A stretch of DNA of 64,000 nucleotides from Haliclystus octoradiatus (Eukaryota; Cnidaria; Staurozoa; Stauromedusae; Haliclystidae). Below are positions 13,301-24,304 of this stretch, piece after piece; the stretch's first letter is position 1; every line of letters begins with the position of its first letter. The position numbers and the translations under genes are program-made. The notes under the pieces were generated by a model. That model was not told the DNA's origin. It saw only the letters and a program-made list of their open reading frames with translations, and did no database searches. The DNA is taken from contig OU744446.1 of NCBI GenBank assembly GCA_916610825.1, forward strand, positions 3,295,001 to 3,359,000. Reading direction: 5' to 3'.

Positions 13301-15688
13301 CCAGTCTGTACTTTGTTTGACAAGCAAATCGAGACGTTGGCCCAATTGTTGTACATATCTAAATATAATAGTAACAATGATTAATTATAAGACAATTGTT
13401 CTGAAAATAATTGGTTCTGCTGATCAATCATTGATGCCCTTGTCTGTGTAGATTTTTATGTCTACGCGCATAACTGCTTAAAATCTGAAATGATTTTTGA
13501 GTTTAATATCTTAAACTATTCGTATTTTCCCAGGAATCGTTTCCCATTTAATTTTTGCCTTGATTCTCATTTAATTTTATTTAACTAAACGAAAAACTTA
13601 TTTTTCGTAGAGGAGCTTTATTGTTTTCTCAAAATATTTTTGAAAGTGTGACAGGGGTATTCCCTGAGGTAGGGAATCCATAGACATAATATGTAGTCTA
13701 ATGTCTGCAACGAAGCATTTTTGTAACAGAATAAAGATACATTTAATAATGTGAATATTTTCAGCCTAGAAGAATACCACGCTAAATAAAAGTAATGTAG
13801 ACGGTGTCGCCCTACCGAAGGCACCCGTACCACTCCTCTATTTCTAAATGAGTGGCTTTTTTCGCTGAGAGCAATGATTTTAAATGCTCCTTGTTGATCT
13901 CAGCCGCGACACTGCAGATCAATTTCAACAGATTTCATGGCAGATAGGTCTCGATTGTCAATGCGCAACGATTCGCCGCAGCTATACACATAATATGATC
14001 AGATCTGAAGTTCGGTTGCTCTGCCATCTGACCTAATCCTCTTTTAATACCACGTTGCAATTGTTGTAAATGAAGTTCTAATTTAAATATTTTGTTCACA
14101 TTTAAAATGTTCGCATTTCACCATGAAATTACTACAAATGCTAACGCTAATGAATGTTTTAGCATTTGATGTGAAATACGAAATCTCTTCTTGGAATCTA
14201 AATTTGTTGAATGTTTATACAGTTTAAAATTGTGACATATTCAAAATAGCGCTAATACATCCATCCCTGAATATATGATAATATAAAGTATTTCAAATTA
14301 CAAATTATATCCCTGATACTTTTTACGCAAAGGCGTAAAAGTCGTTACTCGTTAGAAAAATAATCCGCATTGACAAAATTACATAACTTATCAATGTCAA
14401 TATTCTTAATAAGTGATGATGATGTTAAACCCCATTGTTACCGACCATGCGTGAACATTAGTTTTAGTTAATTGTTTAATATTTTATTGTTATATTGTCA
14501 CTATTGTTAAATGCTGTTAACTATTGTTGTATTAGTATATTAAAAAGCTTACCGGAACACTTTTACTCAGTCGAGTTGTGATTTGCTATGAGCGCATATC
14601 GAAATTGAGTTAAATAAAAAAGAGTATTAATGGTGCAGCGCAACACCTAAGGTACTTGTATTTGTATTGTAATTAAGTAATTTGATCAGGATGTTGTATT
14701 TTATTAATTGTTGTTGTTGATTGTTCTTTAGAAAAACAGTGATATATAGAAAGATTCTCTTGTTTTTCTTGGCTATAAAACTGCACCACACGTAATCGAA
14801 TTCTGTCGGTTACACCTTTTTATCTCAAATCCTTAACATTAACATTATTTGGCCTAGGTGATCAGCTGATGGGATGTTGGCAGCAAAATCCAACTGCTAG
14901 TTGAACAATAGCAGACCTGACACCACCAACTAGCTCCAATCACACTGCTAAGTGAGTGGAATTCCTAGTTAACTGTACACACCTTTGCCAATCAACAAAG
15001 GGTAGGAAGCTTTTATGTCATTATTTATTTGGGTTAGAAACAATTAAAAAACGGATAAGCCTACTCGATTAATTACAATTATTATGACTTATTTGTGGAA
15101 AACTAATTGGCATCGCACATAAGTAAATTTCGTTATCCCACTGTACGACCGCCATAATAGAGGTCTGCAAATCCAAGTTTCATTTGGCAGTTAGCTCTGT
15201 GCAATGATGAATTTGAGAGCTGCTAAACTAACTAGCATACTTATATGGTCCTATCCTATGGACAAATTTCTGTCTCTCGTTTTAGTCAGTTATCAAAATG
15301 GTATTCTTGATTTCAAGAAAAGCTGCTAAATATATATTTCCATCTATTAGACTCCTGCCTGATTCAATAGTTTATTCTGAAACGAGCTAACAAACAGTGA
15401 AACACTATGACTATTAACAACTAAGACAGTAGGCATAGGCTATTTTATACCCAAACATCATTGGAACATGCATTTAGGATTAGAAAGCAGTATGAGGCTC
15501 AAAATATAGGCCTATCTTAAATTACCTGTAGTAACTTGATTGTGTTTGAAGATCAACCAGTTAAGCTTGGTTTCGCCGTTTTGGACACACTATTTCAAGT
15601 TCAAATCATTTTCATTAGACATTAGGCCTACTCACCTATAGACTTTGTGTTCTTCGACGTTTCCTGTTTTATTTGTAGCCTTTTTCAT
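1339..15688 (-). CDS. SMG5: SMG5 (nonsense-mediated mRNA decay factor), N-terminal 11 exons, 3' partial
   Basis: SMG5 is an EST1-family adaptor that binds phosphorylated UPF1 through a 14-3-3-like/TPR domain and recruits decay and phosphatase activities. Exons read on the minus strand: 15636-15688, 13260-13358, 12465-12588, 11631-11778, 9741-9815, 8602-8691, 8163-8241, 7802-7909, 3403-3605, 2582-2929, 1339-1706. All phases join and all sites are GT-AG; they encode 565 residues. The start ATG at 15688 gives a short leader before the conserved helix. From memory of the human protein, matching blocks include RKAEEYLWRRVFYDVI, GDL..RYL with LAERYYHQA, GMPHNQLGTL and SFEGARENLRRL. Later exons encode a basic stretch followed by an acidic D/N-rich stretch ending DLSEG, then a nine-alanine tract. 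The PIN domain should lie before base 1. A further in-frame exon could be hidden in the 4.2-kb intron 3606-7801. SMG7 or SMG6 is less likely because the order of blocks follows SMG5. Confidence 0.9.
2945..2985 (-). mobile_element. Possible LINE 3' tail, short
   Basis: Reverse complement TTTTCCAAATAAATGATGATG resembles the LINE end, immediately upstream of the SMG5 exon at 2582-2929 on its strand. Only the extreme end is present. Confidence 0.4.
3197..3396 (+). mobile_element. tRNA-derived SINE, copy 1 (opposite strand to SMG5)
   Basis: A tRNA-like head (GCACTGGTAACTCAGTG.. and B box GGGTTTGATTCC) is followed by a tail shared with the copy at 39944, including CCCCCAATCAACAAGCA and TGTGCTTACAGG, then an (ATT)-rich end. 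It ends within about 7 bp of the splice donor of SMG5 exon 3403-3605. Confidence 0.75.
4013..4160. repeat. Fragment starting with the CAGGGTCCGACAAA end, sharing its body with 60244-60370
   Basis: After the hAT-like end, the segment CCTAGAGGCATTTCAACATTT..TTGTTGTTGAGGTTT matches 60244-60370 in the nicalin locus. The same words occur near 48770 (AACATGTTGAAATG area) only weakly. Confidence 0.5.
4515..4786. repeat. 270-bp direct repeat, copy 1
   Basis: TAATAAATAATACCGGTATG..GAACTAGCGCCCTTGGCCC to AATTATTTTTGATATTCAGT is almost identical to 6612-6879. The 1.8 kb between holds no coding frame I recognise. Confidence 0.8.
5835..5965. repeat. TGGTGTCAGGT.TGCTATTGG repeat, copy 1
   Basis: About 115 bp, including CTGCCAACCTCCCACCAACC and GGCCAAATTATTGTGATGTT, match 6494-6612 and, inverted, 14815-14960. 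Confidence 0.75.
6478..6612. repeat. TGGTGTCAGGT.TGCTATTGG repeat, copy 2
   Basis: Same unit as 5835-5965, with extra left sequence (CACTGACTTAGCAGTGTGAC) shared with the inverted copy. Confidence 0.75.
6612..6879. repeat. 270-bp direct repeat, copy 2
   Basis: Second copy of 4515-4786, joined directly to the right end of the 6478-6612 repeat. Confidence 0.8.
7217..7422. mobile_element. GTTCATGAAC foldback element, 206 bp
   Basis: Ends CCCCTGTGAAAAACAGTTCA and CTGAACTATTTTCGCAAGGG flank an interior built from the self-complementary decamer GTTCATGAAC. TA lies on both sides. In an SMG5 intron. Confidence 0.85.
7556..7732. repeat. CCATGAAAATG-family element, copy 1
   Basis: ATGCCATGAAAATGTAAGAA, GAAAACATCCATAT and ATTAAAATGTGAAAATGC words, ending TTTCATGGTTTTGGTGTCAG; in an SMG5 intron. 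Confidence 0.7.
8852..8996. mobile_element. GTTCATGAAC foldback element, 145 bp
   Basis: Ends CCCCTGCGAAAACAGTTCAG and CATGAACTGTTTTTTGCAGGGG, flanked by AT on both sides; GTTCATGAAC-type decamers inside. Confidence 0.85.
9570..9588. repeat. Poly-G tract
   Basis: About 16 consecutive G in an SMG5 intron. Confidence 0.9.
9954..10238. mobile_element. Long foldback element, 285 bp with arms over 100 bp
   Basis: Ends AGCCTGGTTTCCATATAGC and GCTATATGGAAACCAGGCT begin a near-perfect inverted repeat running through TCGACCGGATAT to a short centre near 10085-10115. TAT flanks both ends. It lies in an SMG5 intron, and the ORF reading through its right arm is a by-product. Confidence 0.85.
11190..11528. 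mobile_element. TA-flanked mariner-like MITE, 339 bp
   Basis: Ends CAGACCGCGATTCATTCACA and TGTGAATGAATCGCGGTCTG are inverted repeats of about 45 bp flanked by TA (11188-11189, 11529-11530). No transposase frame. It lies in an SMG5 intron. Confidence 0.85.
11871..12087. mobile_element. GTTCATGAAC foldback element, 217 bp
   Basis: Ends CCCCTGCGAAAAACAGTTCA and CTGAACTGTTTTGGCAGGGG, flanked by TT; at least six GTTCATGAAC-type decamers inside. Confidence 0.85.
12890..12990 (-). mobile_element. LINE 3' tail (minus strand)
   Basis: Reverse complement reads CCTTTGAAAAAAAGGCTTAA..AATAAATGATGATGATGA, matching the 3' end of the LINE at 60010-60089. It lies in an SMG5 intron. Confidence 0.65.
13783..14038 (-). 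mobile_element. Third-family SINE, 5'-deleted copy
   Basis: It shares the body with 57975-58337 (ACCGAAGGCAC.CGTACCACT, GAGAGCAATGATTTTAAA, CGACACTGCAGATCAATTT). The A-box end is present (TCTGCCATCTGACCTAA on the plus strand), but the segment with the B box is deleted. Confidence 0.6.
14815..14965. repeat. TGGTGTCAGGT.TGCTATTGG repeat, inverted copy
   Basis: Reverse complement of the 6478-6612 unit, with left-part words such as AGTGAGTGGAATTCCTAGTT; in the first SMG5 intron. Confidence 0.75.
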
Positions 15689-16317
15689 TACAAATATGGT
15701 GAAGTAGCATATCTATTACCTTACTCAATTATATGCATGGTGAATTGTATTTTATGAACAGGATTCCTTCCTTAAATTATAAATATTTACATTTGCTGCA
15801 TTAGAGAATGCCAACTTATACGCCATATCTGATTTCGTTACGCTTGGAAGGATTGTGGGACATTGTAGCCTCACTGCCACGATAAAACTCAACTAATACT
15901 GGATTATAATCCGGATATCTGAAGATTATCAGATCAAGGGAAACAGATTTGATTCAAATCATTGATTCCATTCGGCGTTATTTTTTCCAAGAATTGCGAT
16001 ACTGCACAAAGAATTTATTTTTTTCGCCAATGGGTTTAGCCGTTTCCATTCACCCTCGTGTCGTGCCGATTTCCATGTAAAGTAGATTTTTGATAACGGG
16101 AGTTGTAGCTTTTCGAAAAAGTTGACGTCAGCTTTTTACACAAAGATTTAGTTTTTTCTACTAATGGCTGTCCTTGATATTGTTGCAAATTCTGTTGTAG
16201 CTCTTGGGGCCTGAAACGTTGCCAAAAAGAATTGTTTAGTTGAATAAAGATTTGAAAAATTTGGTGTTTCAATGTTGGCGGTTCAAAACTGCTTAGATTT
16301 TGCGTTTACGATTAAAA
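15689..16317. promoter_or_regulatory. Putative bidirectional promoter between SMG5 and PPTC7
   Basis: The start codons of the minus-strand SMG5 gene (15688) and the plus-strand PPTC7 gene (16318) face away from each other across 629 bp. This divergent arrangement suggests a shared promoter. I see no convincing TATA box at a fixed distance from either start and no clear repeat inside, so the call rests on geometry only. Untranslated first exons could change the real promoter position. Confidence 0.45.
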
Positions 16318-19300
16318 ATGCTTAAAATGATCAAAAGTTTACGCTTACTGAGAACTGGTCGATGTTGGCTGTCTGGTCGTCACGGTAGATTTCTGTGTTA
16401 CAAGAGTGAAGTTGGTGTTTATTCTGTAGCTGCACCAACGAAACGAAGTAATGATGACGCGTGGATGGTTCATGATGGAAAATTCTCAACGACCTTTGGT
16501 AGGCTTATTCTAAACATGTAACAGAATCTATTTGACAAATCAATATTTTGGAAACACTGAATTGCTAGCCTGCTCGCAGACTCACTGTCAAAATGTAAAT
16601 TTGGTAAACAGTAGACTGTTTTTTACCAAATTTACATTTTGACAGTGAGTCTGCGAGCAGGCTACTGAATTGCTTTCTTATTCTTCTTTGTCTAGTGTCG
16701 CTACTGTCGACAAGCCTATGTGCCCACGCACCATATAGGCTAGGCCTATTCAAATATTAACAAAATGGGATTGAAAAAGAAAACAAACTACAGCACTGTA
16801 GGCGCGGCTAGATAGTCTATATGTAACATGTTTTGCTTCAATACAAGCAAAATCATTTTTCACCGTTTTTGATTTTCACTTGATATTTATTTCAGCATTT
16901 GCAGTTCATGACACCTTAATACAACAATCAAAGCCTGCCTGCAAACTTCTGTTCTTTGAAAATTCTTACATTTCAAATTTCATAAATAAGCTACAGTGTA
17001 CACAAAACACAAGGGAGCACGCCACGATTTAAAGGAAAAATATTAATTTACGCTACTTCGTTATGGGCAAAATGACAAACATTCTAACATCCTATGTTGA
17101 TGCACTTTATTTTGCATTTATGATTTTTCCACCAACCAAGTATGCTGTACTGTCAAACCTGTTTTAATGGTCACCTCTATACAGCGACCACCTGTCTATA
17201 GTGGCCACTCTTGCAATGCGTAAAATATTATTTTCTATGAACCCTTGACTTTCTCCAAGTCTCACTTATTTTATGACGATTTTGATATGTTAGTGAGACT
17301 TGTGTCCTTTGCTCATTCTATTGTTTCCCAAAACAAAGGAAACACATCAAACCATACGAGATGACTTAAAATATTTTGAAGTCCTCCAGGGGGCCATCTT
17401 CATTCCAAATTTGTTTTTACAAATGGTGCATATGAAAAACTCTGCAATTTGGCATCATGATCATCAGTTGAAGCTCTAGAGCTGTCGAAATGTTCTAACT
17501 GGAAATAATGTTGCTGTTTTTTTGCCGCAACCAACTGGTTCTGCCGTTCTGGCAATTAAGTCGTCAATCTACGAAATGCTGCAAATTTTCTAATTCTAAG
17601 AGTCAAGTAATCGTGGCGGTGTTGATGATAACCATAGTTTTATTCCTGTTGTCAGTTGCTTTGTTCAGTTTGATTAAAAATCTATCAATTATTAGATGAA
17701 AGGAGTATCACATTGAAGATAGCTGATTTTACCGTTAATTTCATGCCATGCCCCAAATTCATTTTTCAAAGAAGTAAACATTTATGAAAACAATTGGATC
17801 AGAAAAGCCGGCGTTGGGAAGAATCCTGCCCAACACTTAAAGGGAGAATACTGACCGGGGAACATTGCGCGCTCAACCAACTCATACGTCATCAATTTGA
17901 ACAAAGCTTTGAGAAAAGCTGCCGTGCGTGTGAGTGAGCTTCGTTTTATTATTCTGGCGGTATGTTTATTTTATGGTAAAGTATTTCAAATGAACAAATT
18001 AAAATCACAATTTGGGAGCTATACTACGTACTCATTTTATCACGTTCTGGACTTTAATGTATTGTTTACTATGTGATCAACAGTATAAAAAGTATGATGT
18101 GCAGGAGCGTTTTTAGTTCGATCAGTTCGATTGATATGTTGAACGAAAGTAACACTAAACAAGAACCTTGTTTAACATTTTGATTTTCGTTATAAAGCCA
18201 AATCCTTGTGTTTCTTGACATCTTAGGTCATCTTGCGTATCGACTATCGTTCTTTTTCATGTTTTTGTTGATGTAACGATCGGACCATAAAAGCTTGCCA
18301 ACTAATAACAAGGCAACTTCAGTAAATATAACCAAGGAAAAAATATACCAAAAACAAACTAATGTGATAATTCAATATAACGATGCGAATCTGAGTTAAA
18401 TGCATGGAATAAATCGTTGTTTAAAAACATTGATTCGTTGATGATTGTCACGAGTTCACGGCTTCGACATTTGTTCCTGTCTCGTGCTTTTGATTATTTC
18501 GTTCAAAACAATAGAATTAAGGCGAGGCCAACTCTGTTTCAAAACGAGTACTTGAATTTGGTATGAAGAATTCAAGTTCCACGCGCAACGTTCCCCGGTC
18601 AGTATTCTCCCTTTAACAAAGGACACAAGTCCCGTTTACTAACCCTCACAATTCGGCAAATCAAGAAAAGAGAGACTTGAAGCCAGTCAATCTGAATCCT
18701 AGCCTGTGTGCAGACGTAAATCTTTTTTTCGGGGTTAGTAGGATCTGTGTAATATCGACAGAAAGCCTGCGCTGGCTAAATAGGGGGAGTGGTAGGAGCT
18801 TGAGAAAAACATTGTTTGTCAATCGTTCATCAACCAATTACGATCTGGTTCTAGTTTATCAGAGCTCGCTAGCGATTGGCTGATGAACAATAGACAAACA
18901 ATGGCTTTCTTACAGTTTAAAAGCCAATTTTATTTGATCATTAAAATGATCATTTTTTGTAATCTTTATTAATTTCTTTAGCCGTTGCTGATGGGGTAAG
19001 CTCATGGAGGAGGCAAGGCATCAACCCAGCATTATTTTCCAACCGATTGGTCACTCTTGTTGAAGAGAATGCATCTAATATGGATTCAATGGACATAAAA
19101 GTACCGTCTCCATCTGATCTCATTTCACAGAGTTTGTTTAACATGAAAGACAGCAACGACGTTGCTGGTAATTATATGTTACTAGTCCTAGGCATGCTGT
19201 AGTGTAGGCCTATACCGGTAGTGATGTTCCCAATTATGTTCATTATTTAGATCATACAGTCAAACCTGTTATTGCAATGTCTAAAATAACATATTCTATT

Positions 19301-22300
19301 GAATCAATCCTGTATATAAGGCCACCTGCATATAGTGGTCAGTTTCTCTATCTCTCATAGGTGGTTGTTATATACAGGTTTAACTGTATCTGATTTTGCA
19401 AATTATCAAGTAACTAATGAAATAAATAAATTAAGCTTGTAATTTAAAGCTTGGAGCATTTGGTAATGAATAAATGTTTTTTGAAGGTCAATAAATGTGT
19501 ATGATATTGAGATGTATAGATGTGTAGAGTTACAACATTACTTGCAAGACATCTAAATGAAGCTCACTTTACATTTCTTTAGCCAACAATTTTAGATTAA
19601 TTGGAGACAATAGTGACGTGAAGCCTTTCCCATAGCTCACACATTTCAAACTCCGTAACAAGTTCACATTTTTTAATTCACGATCATCAGATGGTATCTG
19701 ATCTTGTTACCATCATTGTTACCGTTACACCAAAGTTACTGTCTCATGGTTGCAAATTAAACATGCGAAACTCCAGAAATACAGAAAAGGCTTTGATCCC
19801 AATTTATATATTTTTTTTGTTGTAATAAATATTAAGCACTTTTACATACATGCGTATGTACCGAAAATTATTGTTAATTATATGTTATATATAAAATATG
19901 AATTTTTTAGGTAGCTGTACAATTTGCGTTGGCGTAATTGATAAACAAAATGGTTTACTACATGCATCTGTACTTGGTGATACAGGTATCTTGCTAATGA
20001 GGAACCAAAAAGTTATTTATAAATCGAAAGAGCAATATACATCAAAGAATGTCCCATATCAGCTTGGAATTAATCCTCAGAAGGTGAAACGTCAATCAAG
20101 ATTTCAAGAGTAAGTTATCAGATAGTGTCATGGTGCAACATAAAAACGATGAAAATGCCATGAAAGTGTTGTGAAACAACTTGAAAATGTTAAAAAGTTA
20201 AAATGATACATTTTTAAGGCATAAAATGTTTAAAAACCATCATGGCTTAAAAATAATAAAAATATCATGATATTAAAATGTGAAAATACCATGAAATTGC
20301 CATGCAAAAGCCATTCAAACCCCATGAAGTTTCTCACTTTTTCACTTTCATTTTTTCATGGTTTTGATGTCAGTTCTTTATCATGATGCATTGTTTTATG
20401 TTGTTGTTGAATCACTGTTTAATGATATTTGAGGCGCAAAAAGGATATCACATTCCTATAATATGACTAACAATAATGTTATAATGTTATAATGGTCACC
20501 TCTATACATTGGACACCTGTCTATTGTGGTCACTCTTGGTATGTCGAAAATAGTAGCCTATTTTCATATTGAATCAACCCCTGTAAGACCACCTGTCTAT
20601 AGTGGTCACTATTGCAATATCTAAAATAGTATTTCTATTGAATCACTCCCTGTATATAAAGTCCACCTGCGTATAGTGGGCCAATTTACCTACCTCTCGT
20701 AGCTCAATAGCTCAATACCCTAAACGTATTTGATTACACTTTCCTGTAGATAATCCTACACGTGAAATAAGAATAATTTTACCCACTGTCTGATGATCAC
20801 TATAAAAACGTGAAACTCTAAGTTACATTACAGGCTTTGCCTTTGTTTTTCAATGTTCTTTGCAATGCTAAGCACTATATTGAAACCTGTATATAACAGC
20901 CAGCTATAAGATGTATATAAATTGACCACTATTTACAGGTGTTCTTTATATACAAGGTTGATGCAATAGAATAACATATGCTGCATTTGTGACCACTATT
21001 GGCAGATGACCTCTATTTAGAGGTTATAAACCGCTTTAACAGGTTTGACTGTATATTAAATGTGTAGTTCACTAAATTAACGAGCCAATCATTCATTCAT
21101 TTATAATATGAACTTATCTGTTTCTATTAAATTTATATTGGCATTTAACTTGTAGCCTACATATTGAAAAATAATTATGTTATTATGTTATGTTATGTTA
21201 TGTTATAATAATTTCTTGGTTAGCATAACATCATAACATTCAACTGTTCATCAAAGTTCATGAACGTTCATCAAAGTCCATGAACTATATTTTTATGAAC
21301 TATTCATCAGAATTCATAAACATTCATGAACTCTAGGAGTTCATGAATTATATTTTTATGAGCTGTTCATCGAAGTTCATGAACTATATTTTATGAACTA
21401 TTCATCGAAGTTCATGAACTATATTTTATGAACTATTCATCAAAGTTCATGAACTGTCCATCGAAGTTCATGAACTGTTAATCGGAGTTCATGAACCGTT
21501 AATCGAAGTTCATGAATGTTCATCAAAGTCCATGAACTATATTTTTATGAACTATTCATCAGAATTCATAAACATTCATGAACTCTAGGAGTTCATGAAT
21601 TATATTTTTATGAGCTGTTCATCGAAGTTCATGAACTATATTTTATGAACTATTCATCGAAGTTCATGAACTATATTTTATGAACTATTCATCAAAGTTC
21701 ATGAACTGTCCGTCGAAGTTCATGAACTGTTAATCGGAGTTCATGAACCGTTAATCGAAGTTCATGAATGTTCATGAACTTGTTTCTCAGGGGATGTGTT
21801 GAATTTATCTACAAATTAAACATTAGGTGAATATTATCATGTTTTTAAATTTTAAGACCTTGTGATGCCATTGAAATTGAAGAAGAAATAATGGAAGATG
21901 ATGTAATAATGGTGGCAACAGATGGATTTTTTGACAACTTTTGGGACGATGAAATCCTGGAGCATGTTTCTCCTCTTCAATACGGCATGGTATATTGATT
22001 TTAAATGTCTATGAATCCAAGTCCAATCTAATTGGATTTTTGTCTGATTCAATTGGATTTTTGTCATAATCGGATTGTTTTTTGTCATCAGATCAGATTG
22101 GTTTCTTGTTATTGACAATTACTATTTTTTTAGTTAATCAATCAGATAATAATATTTTTCTTCCTTAATTTGCTACTATTAATAGAATAGTGATAACGAA
22201 CAACTGAAAACATGTGGAGAGATGAACCTGTAAACTATATTCAATCAGCTATACAATAAATAAATATTTTTTCATGTTATGTGATTCAGCTGCAATGAAA

Positions 22301-24304
22301 AATCTAGAGCCTGTCTGGTTTGCTGCAAAACTAAAAAGAACCATTAATAAAGTAAATTAAACTCAAACAGGAAATACATACTATTTTGAGCAAATTCTAA
22401 ACATGTACATGCAAGTCACTGCCAATCAGAAATTTATTTATGGATTTTAAAATCTACATAACTGTTTTCTACAAGGAAACTGATTTTATATGTCACAGAG
22501 TTCGACTTTCAAATATCTTCCATGTATCTATGTCTGTAGACTGCAAGGCTTTAGTAGCATCAAATCAATACTTGATGAAATGTTCATGAACTTAGAAAAG
22601 GTTCATCAACTGAGACAAGGTTGTGAACCAATGAACAATAGGTACATTCAATTCATGGAAATTTCATTACCTCATGAACTTTCATAAGTGTTTTTCACAG
22701 GTGTTTTACTGTCTTATTTAATTTTAAAGGGGAGAAGATATTGTCTTGAAAAGACTGCTAAAAGTTTAGCTGCAAATGCTCATCGCAATGCACATTATGC
22801 CATGCAAGGCTCGTTATCAAGGTAATATACACGTTTGAGGTAATTTTTTATTAATTATTTAAAATTTGAACTTCTCAATGCTAAAGCTGGTAGCTAGAGG
22901 TTCAACATTTATTCACAATATCATTGTTTATCATGAGCATAATCCTACAAAATGTTTTATTTTCAACAAACTTCGATATTTTAGACAAATATTTGAGCAA
23001 ATTCAATTTCATTGAAACCTAAAATCAAAATTTCATTTTTTATAGAATTTTAAATTTAAATTTTTTTTTCATAGAACTTCAAATTAAAATTTTAATGTAG
23101 TCATTTTCCTTTTCTTCTGATTTTCCAAGCTTTTTGTAAACCATGTTTCCATACTTTGTGGGGCCCTGAGCAGTGTACAGTATAATTTATTAAACAACGT
23201 ATTTAAATGTATTTTATGAAACAAAAGCATTTTATACCAGTTGATGTCTCTCAATTGCACTCCATTGAAATAAGATATTGTTTTAATGAAGTATTTATTG
23301 TTTCTTTTGGTATGTTGTCGGGCAAAATTCTGAAGAACATTTTAGGAAAAACTCAGGATTCCAGAAAGTAAAAAGTTTTATCAGACTGGCTCAGATCCAG
23401 ACTGTTATCCATCCTGTAAAAAAACATGTTTATCTATGAGGCTAGAATGAATAAATGTTGATGATAATGATGATGAGCGTGAGTTAAAAATATGTTTTGC
23501 TCCTCTCCTACTCGTCCATTGGAACTTTTTCAAAACAAAACTGGCAATGTGGCATAATTTTAATTTGATTTATCATTTTCCCACAAACCGGATAAGCTAG
23601 TCACTTTTTTGCACCTTGATGGCTGGTTTATTGGCTAGTGTTTTTAAAGCGTGTATGAGTTTAGTTGATGGATGCCCTTTTTAATCCCAACCAATAGTGC
23701 TTCTACCAGAGCTTGAACTCAAAACCCTATATGTGATTGTGTGATTCAGTAGAATAATGCCTTTCTTATATTTGCTTGATTAGTTATATTGGCGAGTTAC
23801 TTGAGCAGACAAGTTTCCCGGTTCTATTGCTTATATGCATTCTGTTTACAAGGAGAGCGAACGAGTTACCCTAGTGGCCGGGTCAATTTTTTGTCTTGTA
23901 AACACAAATAGGTGAATTTTCGCTATAGATATCTTTTGTTCTCTGATCGTCCGATTTTGACTCGCATGTCTAGATTGGCTTTAAATTATTCAACTCGGGT
24001 AGGCGGGTTACTAAAGTTTACTTGTAAACACACAACACAATCTAACTTGATAAGGCAAGTAACTCGCCTACCTGGGTAACTCGCCCTCCTTGTAAACAGG
24101 GCTCAAGTAATTGTGGCCACTAGGGACAGGTGACTTCTATATAGGGGTGACCTCTGTAGCAGGTTGACTGTATTTTGTTTTTTCCATATCAGGCCAACAC
24201 CATTTTTTGTTAAACTTTATGGTGATCTTGAAGATTACACAGAAACAGAAACAGCTTATAGCGCCGATGACGTTACAATTTGTCTGATCAGAATAAAGAA
24301 ATGA
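16318..24304 (+). CDS. PPTC7: PPTC7/Ptc7-type mitochondrial PP2C phosphatase, complete, six exons
   Basis: Ptc7/PPTC7 enzymes are metal-dependent Ser/Thr phosphatases of the mitochondrion, linked to coenzyme Q synthesis and mitophagy control. Exons: 16318-16498, 18982-19167, 19911-20109, 21857-21989, 22730-22821, 24193-24304; all GT-AG, phases join, 300 residues, close to the human length of about 304. The first 25 residues are basic and free of acidic residues, as expected of a mitochondrial presequence. PP2C metal-site motifs are visible: DDAW near residue 48, VADGVSSW at 62-69, LGDTG in exon 3, ATDGFFDN at 209-216 and ADDVTI at 288-293. The usual ADGVGGW reads ADGVSSW, a substitution next to the metal-binding Asp. 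A second in-frame ATG is at 16327. Introns carry several MITEs. The last codons contain an AATAAA hexamer (24292-24297), probably by chance. Confidence 0.9.
16566..16664. mobile_element. Tiny perfect foldback MITE, 99 bp, with 9-bp target duplication
   Basis: Two 43-bp arms starting TAGCCTGCTCGCAGACTCAC are exact inverted repeats around a 13-nt loop. CTGAATTGC occurs at 16557-16565 and 16665-16673. It lies just after exon 1 of PPTC7. Confidence 0.9.
17262..17350. repeat. Repeat shared with 58572-58675
   Basis: CAAGTCTCACTT..ACGATTTTGATATGTT..GAGACTTGTGTCCTTTG and CAAAGGAAAC words occur in both PPTC7 intron 1 and a nicalin intron. The unit contains an internal inverted repeat (AAGTCTCACT / AGTGAGACTT). 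Confidence 0.65.
17841..18612. mobile_element. piggyBac-like non-autonomous element with TTAA duplication, 772 bp
   Basis: Ends AGGGAGAATACTGACCGGGG and CCCCGGTCAGTATTCTCCCT are perfect inverted repeats flanked by TTAA on both sides (17837-17840, 18613-18616). No transposase frame is present. It lies in intron 1 of PPTC7. Confidence 0.85.
18698..18780. repeat. Partial TAGCCTG-type MITE in PPTC7 intron 1
   Basis: It begins TAGCCTGTGTGCAGACGTAA and ends GCCTGCGCTGGCTA, with internal words shared with 31130-31266 (AATCTTTTTTT, GACAGAAAGC). No target duplication is seen. Confidence 0.5.
18806..18895. repeat. Imperfect hairpin in PPTC7 intron 1
   Basis: CATTGTTTGTCAATCGTTCA and its near-complement TGATGAACAATAGACAAACA pair around a centre containing GAGCTCGCTAGCG. 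Confidence 0.5.
19257..19386. mobile_element. CAGTCAAACCTG-family MITE, shortened, 130 bp
   Basis: Starts CAGTCAAACCTGTTATTGCA, ends CAGGTTTAACTG, flanked by TA; in intron 2 of PPTC7. Further partial copies are at about 17150-17240, 20482-20700, 20880-21055, 24110-24170, 37150-37290, 37610-37790 and 51340-51430. Confidence 0.75.
20126..20376. repeat. CCATGAAAATG-family element, copy 2
   Basis: GATGAAAATGCCATGAAAGT, TATTAAAATGTGAAAATACC, ending TTTCATGGTTTTGATGTCAG; directly after exon 3 of PPTC7. Confidence 0.7.
21238..21798. repeat. GTTCATGAAC-rich region with a 252-bp tandem duplication
   Basis: A block starting near 21271 recurs near 21523 (period 252) with very few changes. Both are built of TTCATGAACT and TTCATCGAAG words. 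It ends TTGTTTCTCAGGGG near 21793, a relic of the family's right end. It lies about 60 bp before exon 4 of PPTC7. Confidence 0.85.
22560..22702. repeat. Worn GTTCATGAAC element before PPTC7 exon 5
   Basis: TTCATGAACTT, GGTTCATCAACT and CCTCATGAACTTTCATA occur, ending TTTTTCACAGG, a relic of the right end; about 30 bp before exon 5. Confidence 0.5.
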
